A stretch of DNA of 64,000 nt from NCBI RefSeq assembly GCF_038050375.1, contig NZ_CP150886.1, positions 3,451,318 through 3,515,317 of the forward strand, read 5' to 3'. How positions within the stretch are numbered: position 1 is the stretch's first letter; each line of letters starts with the position of its first letter. Below, piece by piece: positions 44,951 to 54,147 of the stretch. A program made the translations under genes and the position numbers. This DNA comes from Okeanomitos corallinicola TIOX110. GTDB taxonomy: Bacteria > Cyanobacteriota > Cyanobacteriia > Cyanobacteriales > Nostocaceae. The notes under the pieces are model-generated. The model was given only the letters and a program-made list of their open reading frames with translations. It was not told where the DNA came from and made no database searches.

Positions 44951-45087
44951 TTATTTAACTCCTAAGTCAAAATGACAGGGTTACTTTCAATTTATCTTAC
45001 TTGCAGAAAGTCAGAAATTAACTTTTCATAACTTGTATCTACATCTGCACATTTTCCATACCTTGAATTTGTGGAAATAATTAACTC

Positions 45088-45324
45088 ATGCAGATTGATC
45101 AACTCAAAACTAAAATCATCAAACCTATCTTCATCATCATATCAGGACTAGCTATTACGCAAAGGATTGGCTGTACCAGATTAAATTCTAATCATAATCA
45201 AGTTAATGCTCAAACTACAAATAAACCTGCATCATGTATCAAAAAGAAAAACAACAAGACAAACGACCAAAAGAGTTTAAACTATCCTTTGGGGGGAAAC
45301 TGGCAGCAGATAACCGATGGGTAA
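45088..45324 (+). pseudogene. Possible truncated signal-peptide gene fused in frame to IS relic DNA
   Basis: The frame starts with a plausible signal sequence, MQIDQLKTKIIKPIFIIISG then LAITQRIGCTRLNSN...VNAQ. It then passes into the transposase relic in a different reading frame, giving meaningless sequence and a stop at 45322-45324. This suggests an exported protein whose gene was cut off by an insertion. I do not recognise the protein and confidence is low. The 137 bp between it and the previous gene hold nothing clear. Confidence 0.25.
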
Positions 45325-45384
45325 TACTAGCTCAAATAATACCTAATACCTTGGAAAGAATTTGAAGGAGAATATGCAGCAAAT
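45234..45384 (+). pseudogene. Transposase N-terminal relic with 7-bp tandem duplication
   Basis: From ATG at 45234 the frame reads MYQKEKQQDKRPKEFKLSFG, then GKLAADNRWVILAQIIP. This closely resembles the N-terminus of a cyanobacterial insertion-sequence transposase (MYRKE...PFEGKL...NRWV.MA..IPW.EFE.EYA). A tandem copy of TAATACC (45337-45343 and 45344-45350) breaks the frame. Removing one copy restores PWKEFEGEYAAN. The similarity stops at about 45384, so only some 48 codons remain. It is inactive. The exact IS family is not certain. Confidence 0.7.
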
Positions 45385-45457
45385 CCTATCCTGATTCTGA
45401 CAAAAAAATAGGGACAGCTTGCACCATCCCCATCAATTTAACATCTAATTATGAGTT

Positions 45458-47344
45458 TTATAGTTGAGGAACAAACTGTTGCTTTTCAGGAACTTCAGTG
45501 TATTCAGCCACAATTTGCCGGAACTCATCACCGTCAATAGTTTCCTTCTCAATCAACAAATCAACCAAGCGATCTGTAACACTGCGGTTTTCACGGATAA
45601 TTCTCTTCGCATTATCGTAGCATTCCTCGGCGATCGCTCTGACTTGACCATCAATCCGAGCAGCAATAGAATCAGAATACTCAGAACGAGTAGTCCAGTC
45701 ACGACCCAAGAACACTTCACCTTGTTGACTTTCCAAAGACAAAGGCCCTAAATCAGACATCCCAAACCGTGTTACCATTTGTCGTGCCATACCTGATAAC
45801 TGTTGTAGATCTCCACCAGCACCAGTTGTCACTTCCGCAGCACCGAAAATTACCTCTTCAGCAGCACGACCACCCAAAGCACCAGTAATTCTAGCTTTGA
45901 GTTGAGAACGGGAAATTAAACCCTGTTCTTCGTTAGGCATAAACCAAGTTAAACCCTGTGCTTGTCCTCTAGGAATAAGCGTAACTTTTTGAACAGGATC
46001 ATGGTCTTTCAATAAAGTACCAACCAAAGCATGGCCAACTTCATGGTAAGCAATTAACCGCTTACTCTTGCTGTCTACCAAAGGAGTACCTTCCATCCCT
46101 GCAACTACTCTGTCTACAGCATCATCAATTTCTAACAGGGTAATTGCGTCCTTGCGTCTTCTAGCGGTAAGGATAGCTGCTTCATTCAGGAGGTTAGCTA
46201 AATCTGCACCTGTAAAACCAGGAGTACGACGAGCGATCGCTTCTAAAGAGACACCGTCATCTAATTTTTTATTCCGAGCGTGGACTTCGAGAATTTCCAA
46301 ACGTCCTTTAATATCAGGAGCATCCACAGAAACCTGTCTATCGAAACGACCAGGACGCAACAGCGCCGAGTCAAGCACATCTGGACGGTTAGTAGCAGCA
46401 ATAATAATGATGCCAGTATTACCTTCAAAACCATCCATTTCTGTTAACAGTTGGTTTAAGGTTTGCTCCCGTTCATCATTACCACCACCGATACCAGCAC
46501 CCCGTTGACGACCTACCGCATCAATTTCATCAATAAAGATGATACAAGGAGCATTATCCTTAGCTTTTTTGAACAAATCACGGACACGGGAAGCACCCAC
46601 ACCCACAAACATTTCTACAAACTCAGAACCGGAAATACTAAAGAAAGGTACACCAGCTTCACCAGCGATCGCCTTAGCTAATAAGGTCTTACCAGTTCCA
46701 GGTGGTCCAATTAATAGTACACCTTTAGGAATTTTTGCACCAACAGCCGTAAATTTCTCAGGCTGTTTTAAGAAAGTCACAACTTCTTCTAATTCTTCCT
46801 TAGCTTCTTCAATTCCCGCCACATCATCAAACTTTACTCCAGTTTTCGCTTCCATTTGGAAACGAGCGCGAGACTTACCAAAGTTCATGGCTTGGCCAGG
46901 TCCACCAGGCATATTATTAGAGCGCCGGAACAAAAAGAATAAACCAGTAATCAATAAAACTGGGAATAAAAGATTACCCAACAAACCCCAAATCGCGCCA
47001 TCATTGCGGATGGGGTGAGCGTCAAAACTGACATTATGTGCTTTGAGTTTGTTGATCAACTCAGGAGCATTAATAGGTAAATCTACGCGCCAACGTTGCA
47101 CCCGATTTTCAATATCTTGGTCGTTAGCTTCGATAATTGCAGTTCTACCACCATCATACAAATCTACGTTGATCACACGATCAGCGTCTAAATATTCTAG
47201 AAAGCGCCCATAGGTCATACGGGTATTGGCTGTATTTTGACTCATGTCCCCAGCACCACCCGCAAACGTGCCTTGCCAAAAGAAAAAGCCGATTACCAAG
47301 GCCAGCACTGACCAGAGTGCTACAATTCTCCATGAAAATTTCAT
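45458..47344 (-). CDS. ftsH: ATP-dependent zinc metalloprotease FtsH
   Basis: The 628-residue protein has two N-terminal membrane helices (8-24 and 118-139) flanking a thylakoid-lumen or periplasmic domain, an AAA ATPase (Walker A GPPGTGKT at 213-220; Walker [10 protein letters not shown] ending at 274; second-region homology [18 protein letters not shown]) and the zinc protease motif HEVGH at 434-438. It degrades membrane and photosystem proteins. Cyanobacteria carry four FtsH homologues; which this is cannot be told for certain. It is monocistronic. Confidence 0.97.
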   Translation of the reverse strand: MKFSWRIVALWSVLALVIGFFFWQGTFAGGAGDMSQNTANTRMTYGRFLEYLDADRVINVDLYDGGRTAIIEANDQDIENRVQRWRVDLPINAPELINKLKAHNVSFDAHPIRNDGAIWGLLGNLLFPVLLITGLFFLFRRSNNMPGGPGQAMNFGKSRARFQMEAKTGVKFDDVAGIEEAKEELEEVVTFLKQPEKFTAVGAKIPKGVLLIGPPGTGKTLLAKAIAGEAGVPFFSISGSEFVEMFVGVGASRVRDLFKKAKDNAPCIIFIDEIDAVGRQRGAGIGGGNDEREQTLNQLLTEMDGFEGNTGIIIIAATNRPDVLDSALLRPGRFDRQVSVDAPDIKGRLEILEVHARNKKLDDGVSLEAIARRTPGFTGADLANLLNEAAILTARRRKDAITLLEIDDAVDRVVAGMEGTPLVDSKSKRLIAYHEVGHALVGTLLKDHDPVQKVTLIPRGQAQGLTWFMPNEEQGLISRSQLKARITGALGGRAAEEVIFGAAEVTTGAGGDLQQLSGMARQMVTRFGMSDLGPLSLESQQGEVFLGRDWTTRSEYSDSIAARIDGQVRAIAEECYDNAKRIIRENRSVTDRLVDLLIEKETIDGDEFRQIVAEYTEVPEKQQFVPQL

Positions 47345-47604
47345 CTTTTAATTTGCCTCTATATGTTAATAGAACTGCTATGTAACGGATGTTTATAAAT
47401 CCATTTTGTTTAATTGGACATCTGATAACTGTTCATAGATTGCCGATATGCGAACAAGGCCGTAGGGCAAACTCAGCCAGAATATCAAAAATCTTAACTA
47501 AAGTTAACTTAATTCTCATTTTAATACAAATACAGGGTTTTCATCACATGGTCACTACATTTGACCATGCTTTTGGTGCAACTCAAAACCCCGAAACCCT
47601 TTTT

Positions 47605-48099
47605 CTACTTGGATTCTGTAATTTTTAAAGTATAGGGAAGATATTTACCTTTTTCGTAAGAACCTACCCAAATTTTGTAACTACCCTTTAACCATTCCCC
47701 CACAATACCGGGATTTTTCCCATGCAAATCATCGTTACACCAAGTCCCACCAGGGCCTTTAATCATGATAGTCGTATCCGCTGGGCTTTCTACTTGTACT
47801 TTCAGGTAGTCAAATTTACTCAGAAGTTTTAAAGTATGATCCGCCTCTTTATCTACAAACCCAGAACAAGTCCCAGTTTGGGTTTTATTCCCCCCATTGA
47901 CTTTACTTGCAGGAACTGAACCACCACTCATCCCCCTAACTGTCAATGGATCGGGTGAAAATTGCCGATCAATGGTAATATCTCCAAAAATCTGTGGTGT
48001 TTCTTGAGCATTAACTAAACCATGAATTGCTGTAGTCATCACCATTGTGACTATCATGAACGATAATTCTGTTGTTATATTTAGTGATTTTTTTTTCAT
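47605..48099 (-). CDS. Secreted protein of unknown function
   Basis: A 164-residue protein with a signal peptide (MKKKSLNITTELSFMIVTMV to about residue 31, ending VNAQ). The mature part contains TCSGFVDKEADHTLKLLSKFDYLKVQVES, TTIMIKGPGGTWCNDD and GSYKIWVGSYEKG. This is a beta-rich layout in which two cysteines could bond. It resembles pre-peptidase-C-terminal or pilus-like domains only loosely. Export is well supported. Function unknown. Confidence 0.65.
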   Translation of the reverse strand: MKKKSLNITTELSFMIVTMVMTTAIHGLVNAQETPQIFGDITIDRQFSPDPLTVRGMSGGSVPASKVNGGNKTQTGTCSGFVDKEADHTLKLLSKFDYLKVQVESPADTTIMIKGPGGTWCNDDLHGKNPGIVGEWLKGSYKIWVGSYEKGKYLPYTLKITESK

Positions 48100-48242
48100 T
48101 GTAATTATATTTTTATATAAGTAATTTAAAAGACATAAATCTGATGTCTCAAGTTCCCAAACCTATGTTTAATCAGACAGGAGACAAGTCAAAAGCTGGC
48201 AATTAGTAGTTGGTCATTAACTCCAAAAACAAAGCTTTATGC

Positions 48243-48272
48243 TTGACATAGTATTATTAATGATACTACAAT
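48243..48272 (+). promoter_or_regulatory. hicAB promoter with an embedded operator-like palindrome
   Basis: TTGACA (48243-48248) and TACAAT (48267-48272) are separated by 18 bp, a good sigma-70 promoter. The spacer and the first -10 bases (48249-48268) form the near palindrome TAGTATTATTAATGATACTA, with a single non-complementary symmetry pair. It ends 22 bp before the hicA start. A site between -35 and -10 is where an antitoxin repressor such as HicB could block RNA polymerase; that is an inference. Confidence 0.65.
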
Positions 48273-48290
48273 TAGTGGTAATTCTATCTT

Positions 48291-48545
48291 ATGGGACAAA
48301 TCCAAAAAATCCTTGCTCAAATCAGGAACAATCCTAAAGATGTAAACTTTACTGATTTAGTAAAAGTTTGTAATCACTATTTTGGAGAACCTAGACAACA
48401 AGGAACAAGTCATTGCGTTTATAAAACACCTTGGGTTGGAGATCCACGAGTTAACATTCAAGAAAAGAATGGAAAAGCAAAGTTTTACCAAGTCAAACAA
48501 GTTTTAGCTGCCATTGAGAAAATTGAGGAAACGGAAGATGGTTAA
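48291..48545 (+). CDS. hicA: HicA-like toxin
   Basis: An 84-residue protein. The HicA-like motif region is CNHYFGEPRQQGTSHCVYKTP, with the histidine of SHCVYK in place of the catalytic histidine of the double-stranded RNA-binding-like fold, followed by INIQ-like VNIQEKNGKAKFYQVKQVLAAIEKI. It probably acts as an mRNA interferase. It is the first gene of the pair and overlaps hicB by 8 bp. Confidence 0.82.
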   Translation: MGQIQKILAQIRNNPKDVNFTDLVKVCNHYFGEPRQQGTSHCVYKTPWVGDPRVNIQEKNGKAKFYQVKQVLAAIEKIEETEDG

Positions 48546-48864
48546 CCACGACCACTATACTTATAGAATTACTTGGTCAAGTGAAGATCAAGAATTTATA
48601 GGATTATGTGCAGAATTTCCTAGTCTATCTTACCTCAGTGAAAACCGTAATACTGCACTAGAAGGGATTACAAATTTGGTAAAAGATATATTAGTAGATA
48701 TGGAACAAAATGGAGAGGAAATACCAATACCTATTTCCGAAAAAAGTTACAGTGGCAAATTTCAAGTTCGGATCACTCCAGAACTTCATCGCAGGTTAGC
48801 CATAGAAGCAGCAGAGGAAAAAGTTAGCTTAAACCGCTACGTGAGTTATAAGCTTGCATATTAA
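48538..48864 (+). CDS. hicB: HicB-like antitoxin
   Basis: From the ATG at 48538 it encodes 108 residues. The first part is a degenerate RNase-H-like HicB domain (YRITWSSEDQEFIGLCAEFPSLSYL, with the typical LCAEFPSLSYL). The second is a ribbon-helix-helix DNA-binding segment (SGKFQVRITPELHRRLAIEAAEEKVSLNRYVSYKL). It should neutralise HicA and repress the operon. The start ATGGTTAA overlaps the hicA stop. A longer frame (start at 48514) is less likely. Confidence 0.9.
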   Translation: MVNHDHYTYRITWSSEDQEFIGLCAEFPSLSYLSENRNTALEGITNLVKDILVDMEQNGEEIPIPISEKSYSGKFQVRITPELHRRLAIEAAEEKVSLNRYVSYKLAY

Positions 48865-48896
48865 ATTGGTTATGGTGGACAGTAACAGAAGACAAG

Positions 48897-48924
48897 TGTC
48901 ACCTGTCACCTGTCACCTGTCACC
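48897..48924. repeat. Tandem heptamer repeat (TGTCACC)4
   Basis: Four perfect copies of TGTCACC lie between hicB and the convergent gltX gene, 9 bp before the gltX stop. The unit is the same as at 2777 and, in reverse, 27851. Confidence 0.9.
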
Positions 48925-48932
48925 TAATTTAC

Positions 48933-50366
48933 CTAAACAGCTTGATTTAAGCGTTGTTTATCTAATCCGATCTGATTTAACAATAACCACGATTGGATTA
49001 AATCTGGTCCATGTACATCCCCAGTCAAAGCGGCTCTGAGCGATCGCATAACTAAACCTTTCTTCACCTTCTGCGCTTTTACCACCTGTTTAATAATTTC
49101 CTGAGCGCTCTCTGGGGAAAGTTGTGGTTCATTTTCCAAAGCTGTGATAATTGCTTCTAGTACAGCTTTTACCCCTTCCTGTTGCAGTTGTTGACTACCT
49201 TCTTCCGTGAGTTCTACGGCTTCAGTAAAAAACATTTTAGTCATGGGTACAGCATCCACTAACCGAGTCAAACTCGCAGCAATTAAACTTACCAACTGCT
49301 CTAACCAAGGACGCTCCCTACCATCGGTCAAGCTATATCCCGCTTCTTCCCAAAAGGGAATAAGTAAATCTGTGAGCTGATCCACTGGCATATTATGGAT
49401 ATATTGACTATTGATCCAATCCAGTTTATCCCAGTCAAATTTAGCACCAGCTTTATTCACCCGTTCAAAGGTAAATTCTTTTGCTGCTTCATCTAAGGTA
49501 AATATTTCCTGAGTAGAATCCGGGGCAGACCATCCCAACAAGGTCATATAATTTACTAAACCTGCCGCAGTAAAACCCATTTTCTGGAAATCAGAAATAG
49601 AAGTTACACCATCCCGTTTGGAAAGTTTGCGTCCTTCTTGATTCAAAATTAGGGGTGTATGGGCAAATTCGGGGATTTTTGCACCCATAGCTTCATACAA
49701 CAAAATTTGTTTAGCTGTATTAGCAATATGATCTTCACCACGAATGACATGAGAAATTTGCATATCAATGTCATCCACCACCACCACAAAATTATATAGT
49801 GGTTGACCAACTCCGTCAGATGAAGCGCGAGCAATGACCATATCACCACCCAGGTCACTACCACGCCAGGACATTGTACCCCGGACTAAGTCATGCCAAA
49901 CAATTTCCCGGCCATCGTCAATTTTGAAGCGAATGACAGAAGTACGTCCCTCAGCTTCAAAAGCGGCTATTTGTTCTGGGGTAAGATGACGGTGACGGTT
50001 ATCATATCTGGGTGCTTCGTTGCGCGCTTTTTGTGATTCTCGGAGCGCGTCTAATTCTGCGGATGTGGTGTAGCAGCGGTAAGCTAATCCTTGATCTAAC
50101 AGTTTTTCTACCGCTTCCCTGTAAAGATCCAAACGCTGAGACTGAAAAAATGGACCCTCATCCCAGTTTAAGCCTAACCAGCGTAACCCATTGAGAATAT
50201 TATCGGTGTATTCAGGGCGCGATCGCTCTAAATCGGTATCTTCAATTCTCAGAATAAATTTCCCATCGTGGTGACGAGCGAACAAATAATTGAACACAGC
50301 AGTTCTAGCTGTTCCAATGTGTAAATTTCCCGTAGGACTAGGAGCAATACGAACTCTAACAGACAC
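48933..50366 (-). CDS. gltX: Glutamyl-tRNA synthetase
   Basis: The 477-residue class I synthetase has HIGT in [12 protein letters not shown] (the HIGH position, 9-20) and KLSKRDG (the KMSKS-type loop). [21 protein letters not shown] and [18 protein letters not shown] are further signatures. In cyanobacteria, which use the transamidation route for glutamine, the enzyme commonly charges both tRNA-Glu and tRNA-Gln; this is family knowledge. It also feeds 5-aminolevulinate synthesis. The start ATG follows a weak ribosome site. Confidence 0.97.
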   Translation of the reverse strand: MSVRVRIAPSPTGNLHIGTARTAVFNYLFARHHDGKFILRIEDTDLERSRPEYTDNILNGLRWLGLNWDEGPFFQSQRLDLYREAVEKLLDQGLAYRCYTTSAELDALRESQKARNEAPRYDNRHRHLTPEQIAAFEAEGRTSVIRFKIDDGREIVWHDLVRGTMSWRGSDLGGDMVIARASSDGVGQPLYNFVVVVDDIDMQISHVIRGEDHIANTAKQILLYEAMGAKIPEFAHTPLILNQEGRKLSKRDGVTSISDFQKMGFTAAGLVNYMTLLGWSAPDSTQEIFTLDEAAKEFTFERVNKAGAKFDWDKLDWINSQYIHNMPVDQLTDLLIPFWEEAGYSLTDGRERPWLEQLVSLIAASLTRLVDAVPMTKMFFTEAVELTEEGSQQLQQEGVKAVLEAIITALENEPQLSPESAQEIIKQVVKAQKVKKGLVMRSLRAALTGDVHGPDLIQSWLLLNQIGLDKQRLNQAV

Positions 50367-50514
50367 AGTTAATTCTCTCTCTCAAAAAGCAAGATTACTA
50401 TAACAATTGCTGAGGGGCTATAAACAACCAGTCAAGGTATTTCTCCCAGATTGGTAAAATTGGTGTTTGCTATTCACCTTCTCAGTAATCAGCTTATTTT
50501 ATCTATATTTAGAA

Positions 50515-50588
50515 CGGGACTGACGGGGCTCGAACCCGCAACTTCCGCCGTGACAGGGCGGTGCTCTAACCAATTGAACTACAGTCCC
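50515..50588 (-). tRNA. tRNA-Asp (GUC)
   Basis: A 74-nt cloverleaf on the minus strand. The acceptor stem is GGGACTG/CAGTCCC with discriminator G. The anticodon stem is CCGCC/GGCGG with loop CTGTCAC and anticodon GTC. The T-arm includes GCGGGTTCGAGCCCCG. No CCA is encoded. It lies 148 bp upstream of gltX on the same strand. Confidence 0.97.
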
Positions 50589-50686
50589 TTGCGTTTTCTC
50601 AACTATACTATTATTACTTGTTATTTTGGATTTGTCAACTATTGGAAAGAAAAAAATTAATTTTCCTCCCCTGTCTGCCCTGATTC

Positions 50687-52201
50687 CTATGCAGACTGGT
50701 TCTGGGATTCCAGATGTGCCAATATTTGCATTTGTATCTGTTTGTACTTCTCCTTTAACAGCTTTTTACTGGCTTGAGATTGGGATGAGGATGGTAACTG
50801 CTGACTCTGTGTCACCCAGGTTTTCAGCTTTTGCTTTTGTGCAGAAGAAATACTGTTAGTAAGAATTTTAACACAATTGTGGGGAGGTTCTAGGGTGAAA
50901 AAAAAGAACGGGTAAGACTGATCAGTAGTTAAAGCCGATACTAGATGAAGATTTTGAGGATTTTGCATATCTAGGTAGCAGGGCAACCACCTCGGACCAA
51001 GCTGGGGATGATAAAGCAATGTAATCCATAACAGCATTGGATGAGGAGTAGTAATAAATGTAAACTGATTGAATATTTTGTTATCGGCTCTATTTTTGAT
51101 TTCTTGTGCGGGCAACATTAGCCACAGGGAAATTGTGGAAGCTTTGCCAGTGTCTATTAACTGGGGAAAAACAATTTCCTGAATGGGTTTACCTTCAGGC
51201 CAAACGAGTTTTCCATAACTATTGCTGATTTTTTCGGAATTTTCAGATACCAGGGGATGATGAGTTGTATGTTGTGGCTCTACAGTGTTATGAGTGTTAT
51301 GGGGAATGGCTGAATCAGAAATATCTATTTTTGACAATGTTTGGATAACATGACCCATATCCTGGGGACGATTTTCTGGCTTTTTCTCCAAACAAGCCAT
51401 AATTAGCTCGTTTAGGGGCTGGGGTACTGTAATGTAAGGATTTACTTCGGTGATCGCCTTGGGTTGTTCAAACTGATGTATTTTATACCAAGATCCAAAA
51501 TAATTATTGTCTGCTTGCCAAGGTTTTTGTCCTGCCAACATTTCAAACATCATCACACCCAAGCTGTAAATATCGGAACGACTATCTACTTCTGACCCTT
51601 CTAATTGTTCAGGTGAACAGTATGGTAAAGTTCCATGAAAACCTTTAGTCTTAATTGGTGCTGCGGAGTTTAAAAATTTGGCAATACCAAAATCCAGAAT
51701 TTTTACTAATTGTCCCAACATAGGATCGGGAATAACAATAATATTGGCTGGTTTAATATCTCTGTGGACTAACTGATAAACCTTACCTTCCATATTTACA
51801 CCTTGATGGGCGCACTGTAAGCCCAAACAAATCTGACGTGCAAGATTCATAAAAATAGGCAACGGAGTAGGAATTAAGTCTTTTAAAACCCTACCAGATA
51901 GATATTCCATTACATAATATGCTTTTCCACTTTGGCTAACACCATAGTCATAAGCTCTGACAATATGAATACTTTTTTGGCTCAATGCAGCACTGAGTAA
52001 AGCTTCTCGATTAAATTTAGCTTCTATTTTGGAATTGACTGTTTGGGATAAAAATTTTATGGCAACTGGTGTACCTCCTAGCAAAACATCAGATGCTAAA
52101 AAAACTTCACCCATACCACCTTTACCTATTAATTTCTGAAGCTGATAACGGTTGGCCAGCAACTCCTGATTTTCTGGAGACGCATGAGGGCTGTTGTTCA
52201 C
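50687..52201 (-). CDS. Hanks-type Ser/Thr protein kinase with unknown C-terminal domain
   Basis: The 504 residues comprise a complete kinase domain (about 18-290): Gly loop GKGGMGEV, Lys49 in PVAIKFL, HRDIKPANI at 146-154, DFG at 170-172 and SPEQLEG with DIYSLGVMMFEMLAG. After a linker, residues 331-490 form a second domain (WPEGKPIQEIVFPQL, LWLMLPAQEI, PMLLWITLLY, RWLPCYLDM) that is shared with the next gene and that I do not recognise. It has no transmembrane segment, so it is cytosolic. The kinase looks active. Confidence 0.92.
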   Translation of the reverse strand: MNNSPHASPENQELLANRYQLQKLIGKGGMGEVFLASDVLLGGTPVAIKFLSQTVNSKIEAKFNREALLSAALSQKSIHIVRAYDYGVSQSGKAYYVMEYLSGRVLKDLIPTPLPIFMNLARQICLGLQCAHQGVNMEGKVYQLVHRDIKPANIIVIPDPMLGQLVKILDFGIAKFLNSAAPIKTKGFHGTLPYCSPEQLEGSEVDSRSDIYSLGVMMFEMLAGQKPWQADNNYFGSWYKIHQFEQPKAITEVNPYITVPQPLNELIMACLEKKPENRPQDMGHVIQTLSKIDISDSAIPHNTHNTVEPQHTTHHPLVSENSEKISNSYGKLVWPEGKPIQEIVFPQLIDTGKASTISLWLMLPAQEIKNRADNKIFNQFTFITTPHPMLLWITLLYHPQLGPRWLPCYLDMQNPQNLHLVSALTTDQSYPFFFFTLEPPHNCVKILTNSISSAQKQKLKTWVTQSQQLPSSSQSQASKKLLKEKYKQIQMQILAHLESQNQSA

Positions 52202-52274
52202 TATAATAACCTCTAGCTAATAACCTCTATGAGAAAATTGAATTAATTGATATTAATTAAGGTTAGTTACTCTA

Positions 52275-53861
52275 TTATGATGGGGGTTTCCAGAAAGTTA
52301 CTAATTTTATTAACCAATTTCTAAAAGAAAATGAAGGGTTAACTGTATGTAGATTCATCTGTTCATTTACTTCTGCTTTGAATTTTTCATATTCTAGTTT
52401 CAGCATAATTTTAGCTTGAGTAGGAGAGGTAAGTCGCTCTATTCTTTGACTGGAATTGATAATATCGGAAATATATTGACGTTGTTTAGCTGAAAGCATA
52501 AAAGTCGTGACATAGTTACATTTATGGGGATATTCATGGGCAAATAGTAATAGATGATAGTAGCCAATTCCTGCTAGGTTACGTAAGATTTTTTCTTCTC
52601 GATTATCTTTGAGATCCAAATAATAAGCCAGCCATCTAATCAAATTTGTATTCTCTTCATATAACATTGTTAACCATAACATTATTGGGTAATCTTCTGA
52701 TTTGCCAATAAATTTATTACTATGTTTTTTATCTTTGAATTTTTCAATCTCTGCTTCGGGTAGCATTGCCCAAAAAGTTGGTATATTGCCTTTAGGTGTA
52801 TGTAAAAGATGGGGGAAACAAATTAGTGCAATAGGCTTGTTTTTAGGCCAGTATTTTTGCCAACATAATTGTTCAGAAATAGATGTTAAAGGTACTAATT
52901 TTAAACTTGTATCAGGCTCAGATTTTTTACTATTAGAGGTATGATTATTTTCAATATGTTTTTCGATTTTAACTAAATCGTCTAAAATTTCTTTGACATT
53001 TTTGGGTCTATCATGGATGTCCTTGGCTAAACAACGCATGACTAATTGTTGTAATTCCTGGGGAACTTGTATATGGGGATTAACTTCTTCAAAGGTTGGT
53101 GGAGCTTCAATACAATGTAGTTTACACCACGTGCTAAAAGAATGGCTATTTGTGTAGAATGGATGTCTACCTGTCAGCATTTCAAACATCAATAAACCCA
53201 AACTATAAATATCAGACCTAACATCCAATATTTTCTGGCCTTGCATATGCTCTGGCGATGAATAAGGTAAACTACCTATAAAAGATTCTGTCATTGTCAT
53301 CCCACTAGTTTCGGTCAGGAATTTAGCAATGCCAAAATCAAGAATTTTGACTGTTTCTGTCGGTTTACTATCGTTGGCAAGAAATATATTCTCTGGTTTT
53401 ATATCTCTATGTAAAATTGGATATATTTTTCCTTTTAAGACTACTCCTTGATGAGCGCAATCTAAACCTAAACAAATTTGCTGGCAGACTTTTAAAAATC
53501 TAGATATACTTAAACTCTCTCTTTTTAAAACTTGTTTAATGTTTCTCCCTCGCAAATATTCCATTACATAAAATGGGGTTTTATCATTAGTGATGCCATA
53601 GGTTAAAACACGAGTAATGTGTGGGCTTTTTTTACCTAATTGAGCGCCGATGAAAATTTCTCTCCCGAAACGTTCAGCTAGCTGTTTATTTCTGATATTT
53701 AAAGAGAGCATTTTTACAGCTACTAACATACAGTCTCTAGCTACATCTTCTGCGAGGTAAACTCTACCCATGCCTCCTGAACCTAGAATATCTCTGACTA
53801 AATAGCGATGATTTAATAACTGTCCAATGTAAATGTCTAATTCTGATTTATACTCATTCAT
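52275..53861 (-). CDS. Hanks-type Ser/Thr protein kinase, paralogue of the downstream gene
   Basis: This 528-residue protein has an intact kinase domain: Gly loop GSGGMGRV, Lys50, HRDIKPENI at 151-159, DFG at 175-177 and SPEHMQG. The C-terminal half from about 332 matches its neighbour in order: WPKNKPIALICFPHLLHT, FWAMLPEAEI, PIMLWLTMLY, RWLAYYLDL and SAKQRQYI. It lies 73 bp upstream of the second kinase on the same strand, so a tandem duplication followed by divergence is likely. Targets unknown. Confidence 0.92.
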   Translation of the reverse strand: MNEYKSELDIYIGQLLNHRYLVRDILGSGGMGRVYLAEDVARDCMLVAVKMLSLNIRNKQLAERFGREIFIGAQLGKKSPHITRVLTYGITNDKTPFYVMEYLRGRNIKQVLKRESLSISRFLKVCQQICLGLDCAHQGVVLKGKIYPILHRDIKPENIFLANDSKPTETVKILDFGIAKFLTETSGMTMTESFIGSLPYSSPEHMQGQKILDVRSDIYSLGLLMFEMLTGRHPFYTNSHSFSTWCKLHCIEAPPTFEEVNPHIQVPQELQQLVMRCLAKDIHDRPKNVKEILDDLVKIEKHIENNHTSNSKKSEPDTSLKLVPLTSISEQLCWQKYWPKNKPIALICFPHLLHTPKGNIPTFWAMLPEAEIEKFKDKKHSNKFIGKSEDYPIMLWLTMLYEENTNLIRWLAYYLDLKDNREEKILRNLAGIGYYHLLLFAHEYPHKCNYVTTFMLSAKQRQYISDIINSSQRIERLTSPTQAKIMLKLEYEKFKAEVNEQMNLHTVNPSFSFRNWLIKLVTFWKPPS

Positions 53862-54147
53862 ATCCTGGTGGTTATAGTGGGTTAAAAATTAAATAAATAT
53901 GGATACTTATTACAGTATATTTTAGCAAAATTATAATAAATATTATTGATTTTGATGTATATAATTTTTGATTTTCGGAACTTATAGCTGATGTTATCCT
54001 GTCAAATGATTTTTGAATTACATCACTTGTCCACGTAAAAGCTACATAATCTTGTGTAACATATTTTCTGATTTTTCGTGTAGCTGTAATAATACTTAAA
54101 TTATTTTATTTGATAATATTTATTTACGTATATATACTTAAAGACTG

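Noticed and set aside
47389-47628. 79-codon open frame on the plus strand upstream of ftsH
   Set aside because: It overlaps the end of the secreted-protein gene, contains no motif, and no start is supported.
2777-48924. Possible CRISPR arrays at the heptamer repeats (2777, 27851, 48897)
   Set aside because: Units are 7 bp with no spacers; these are simple tandem repeats, and no cas genes are in the window.
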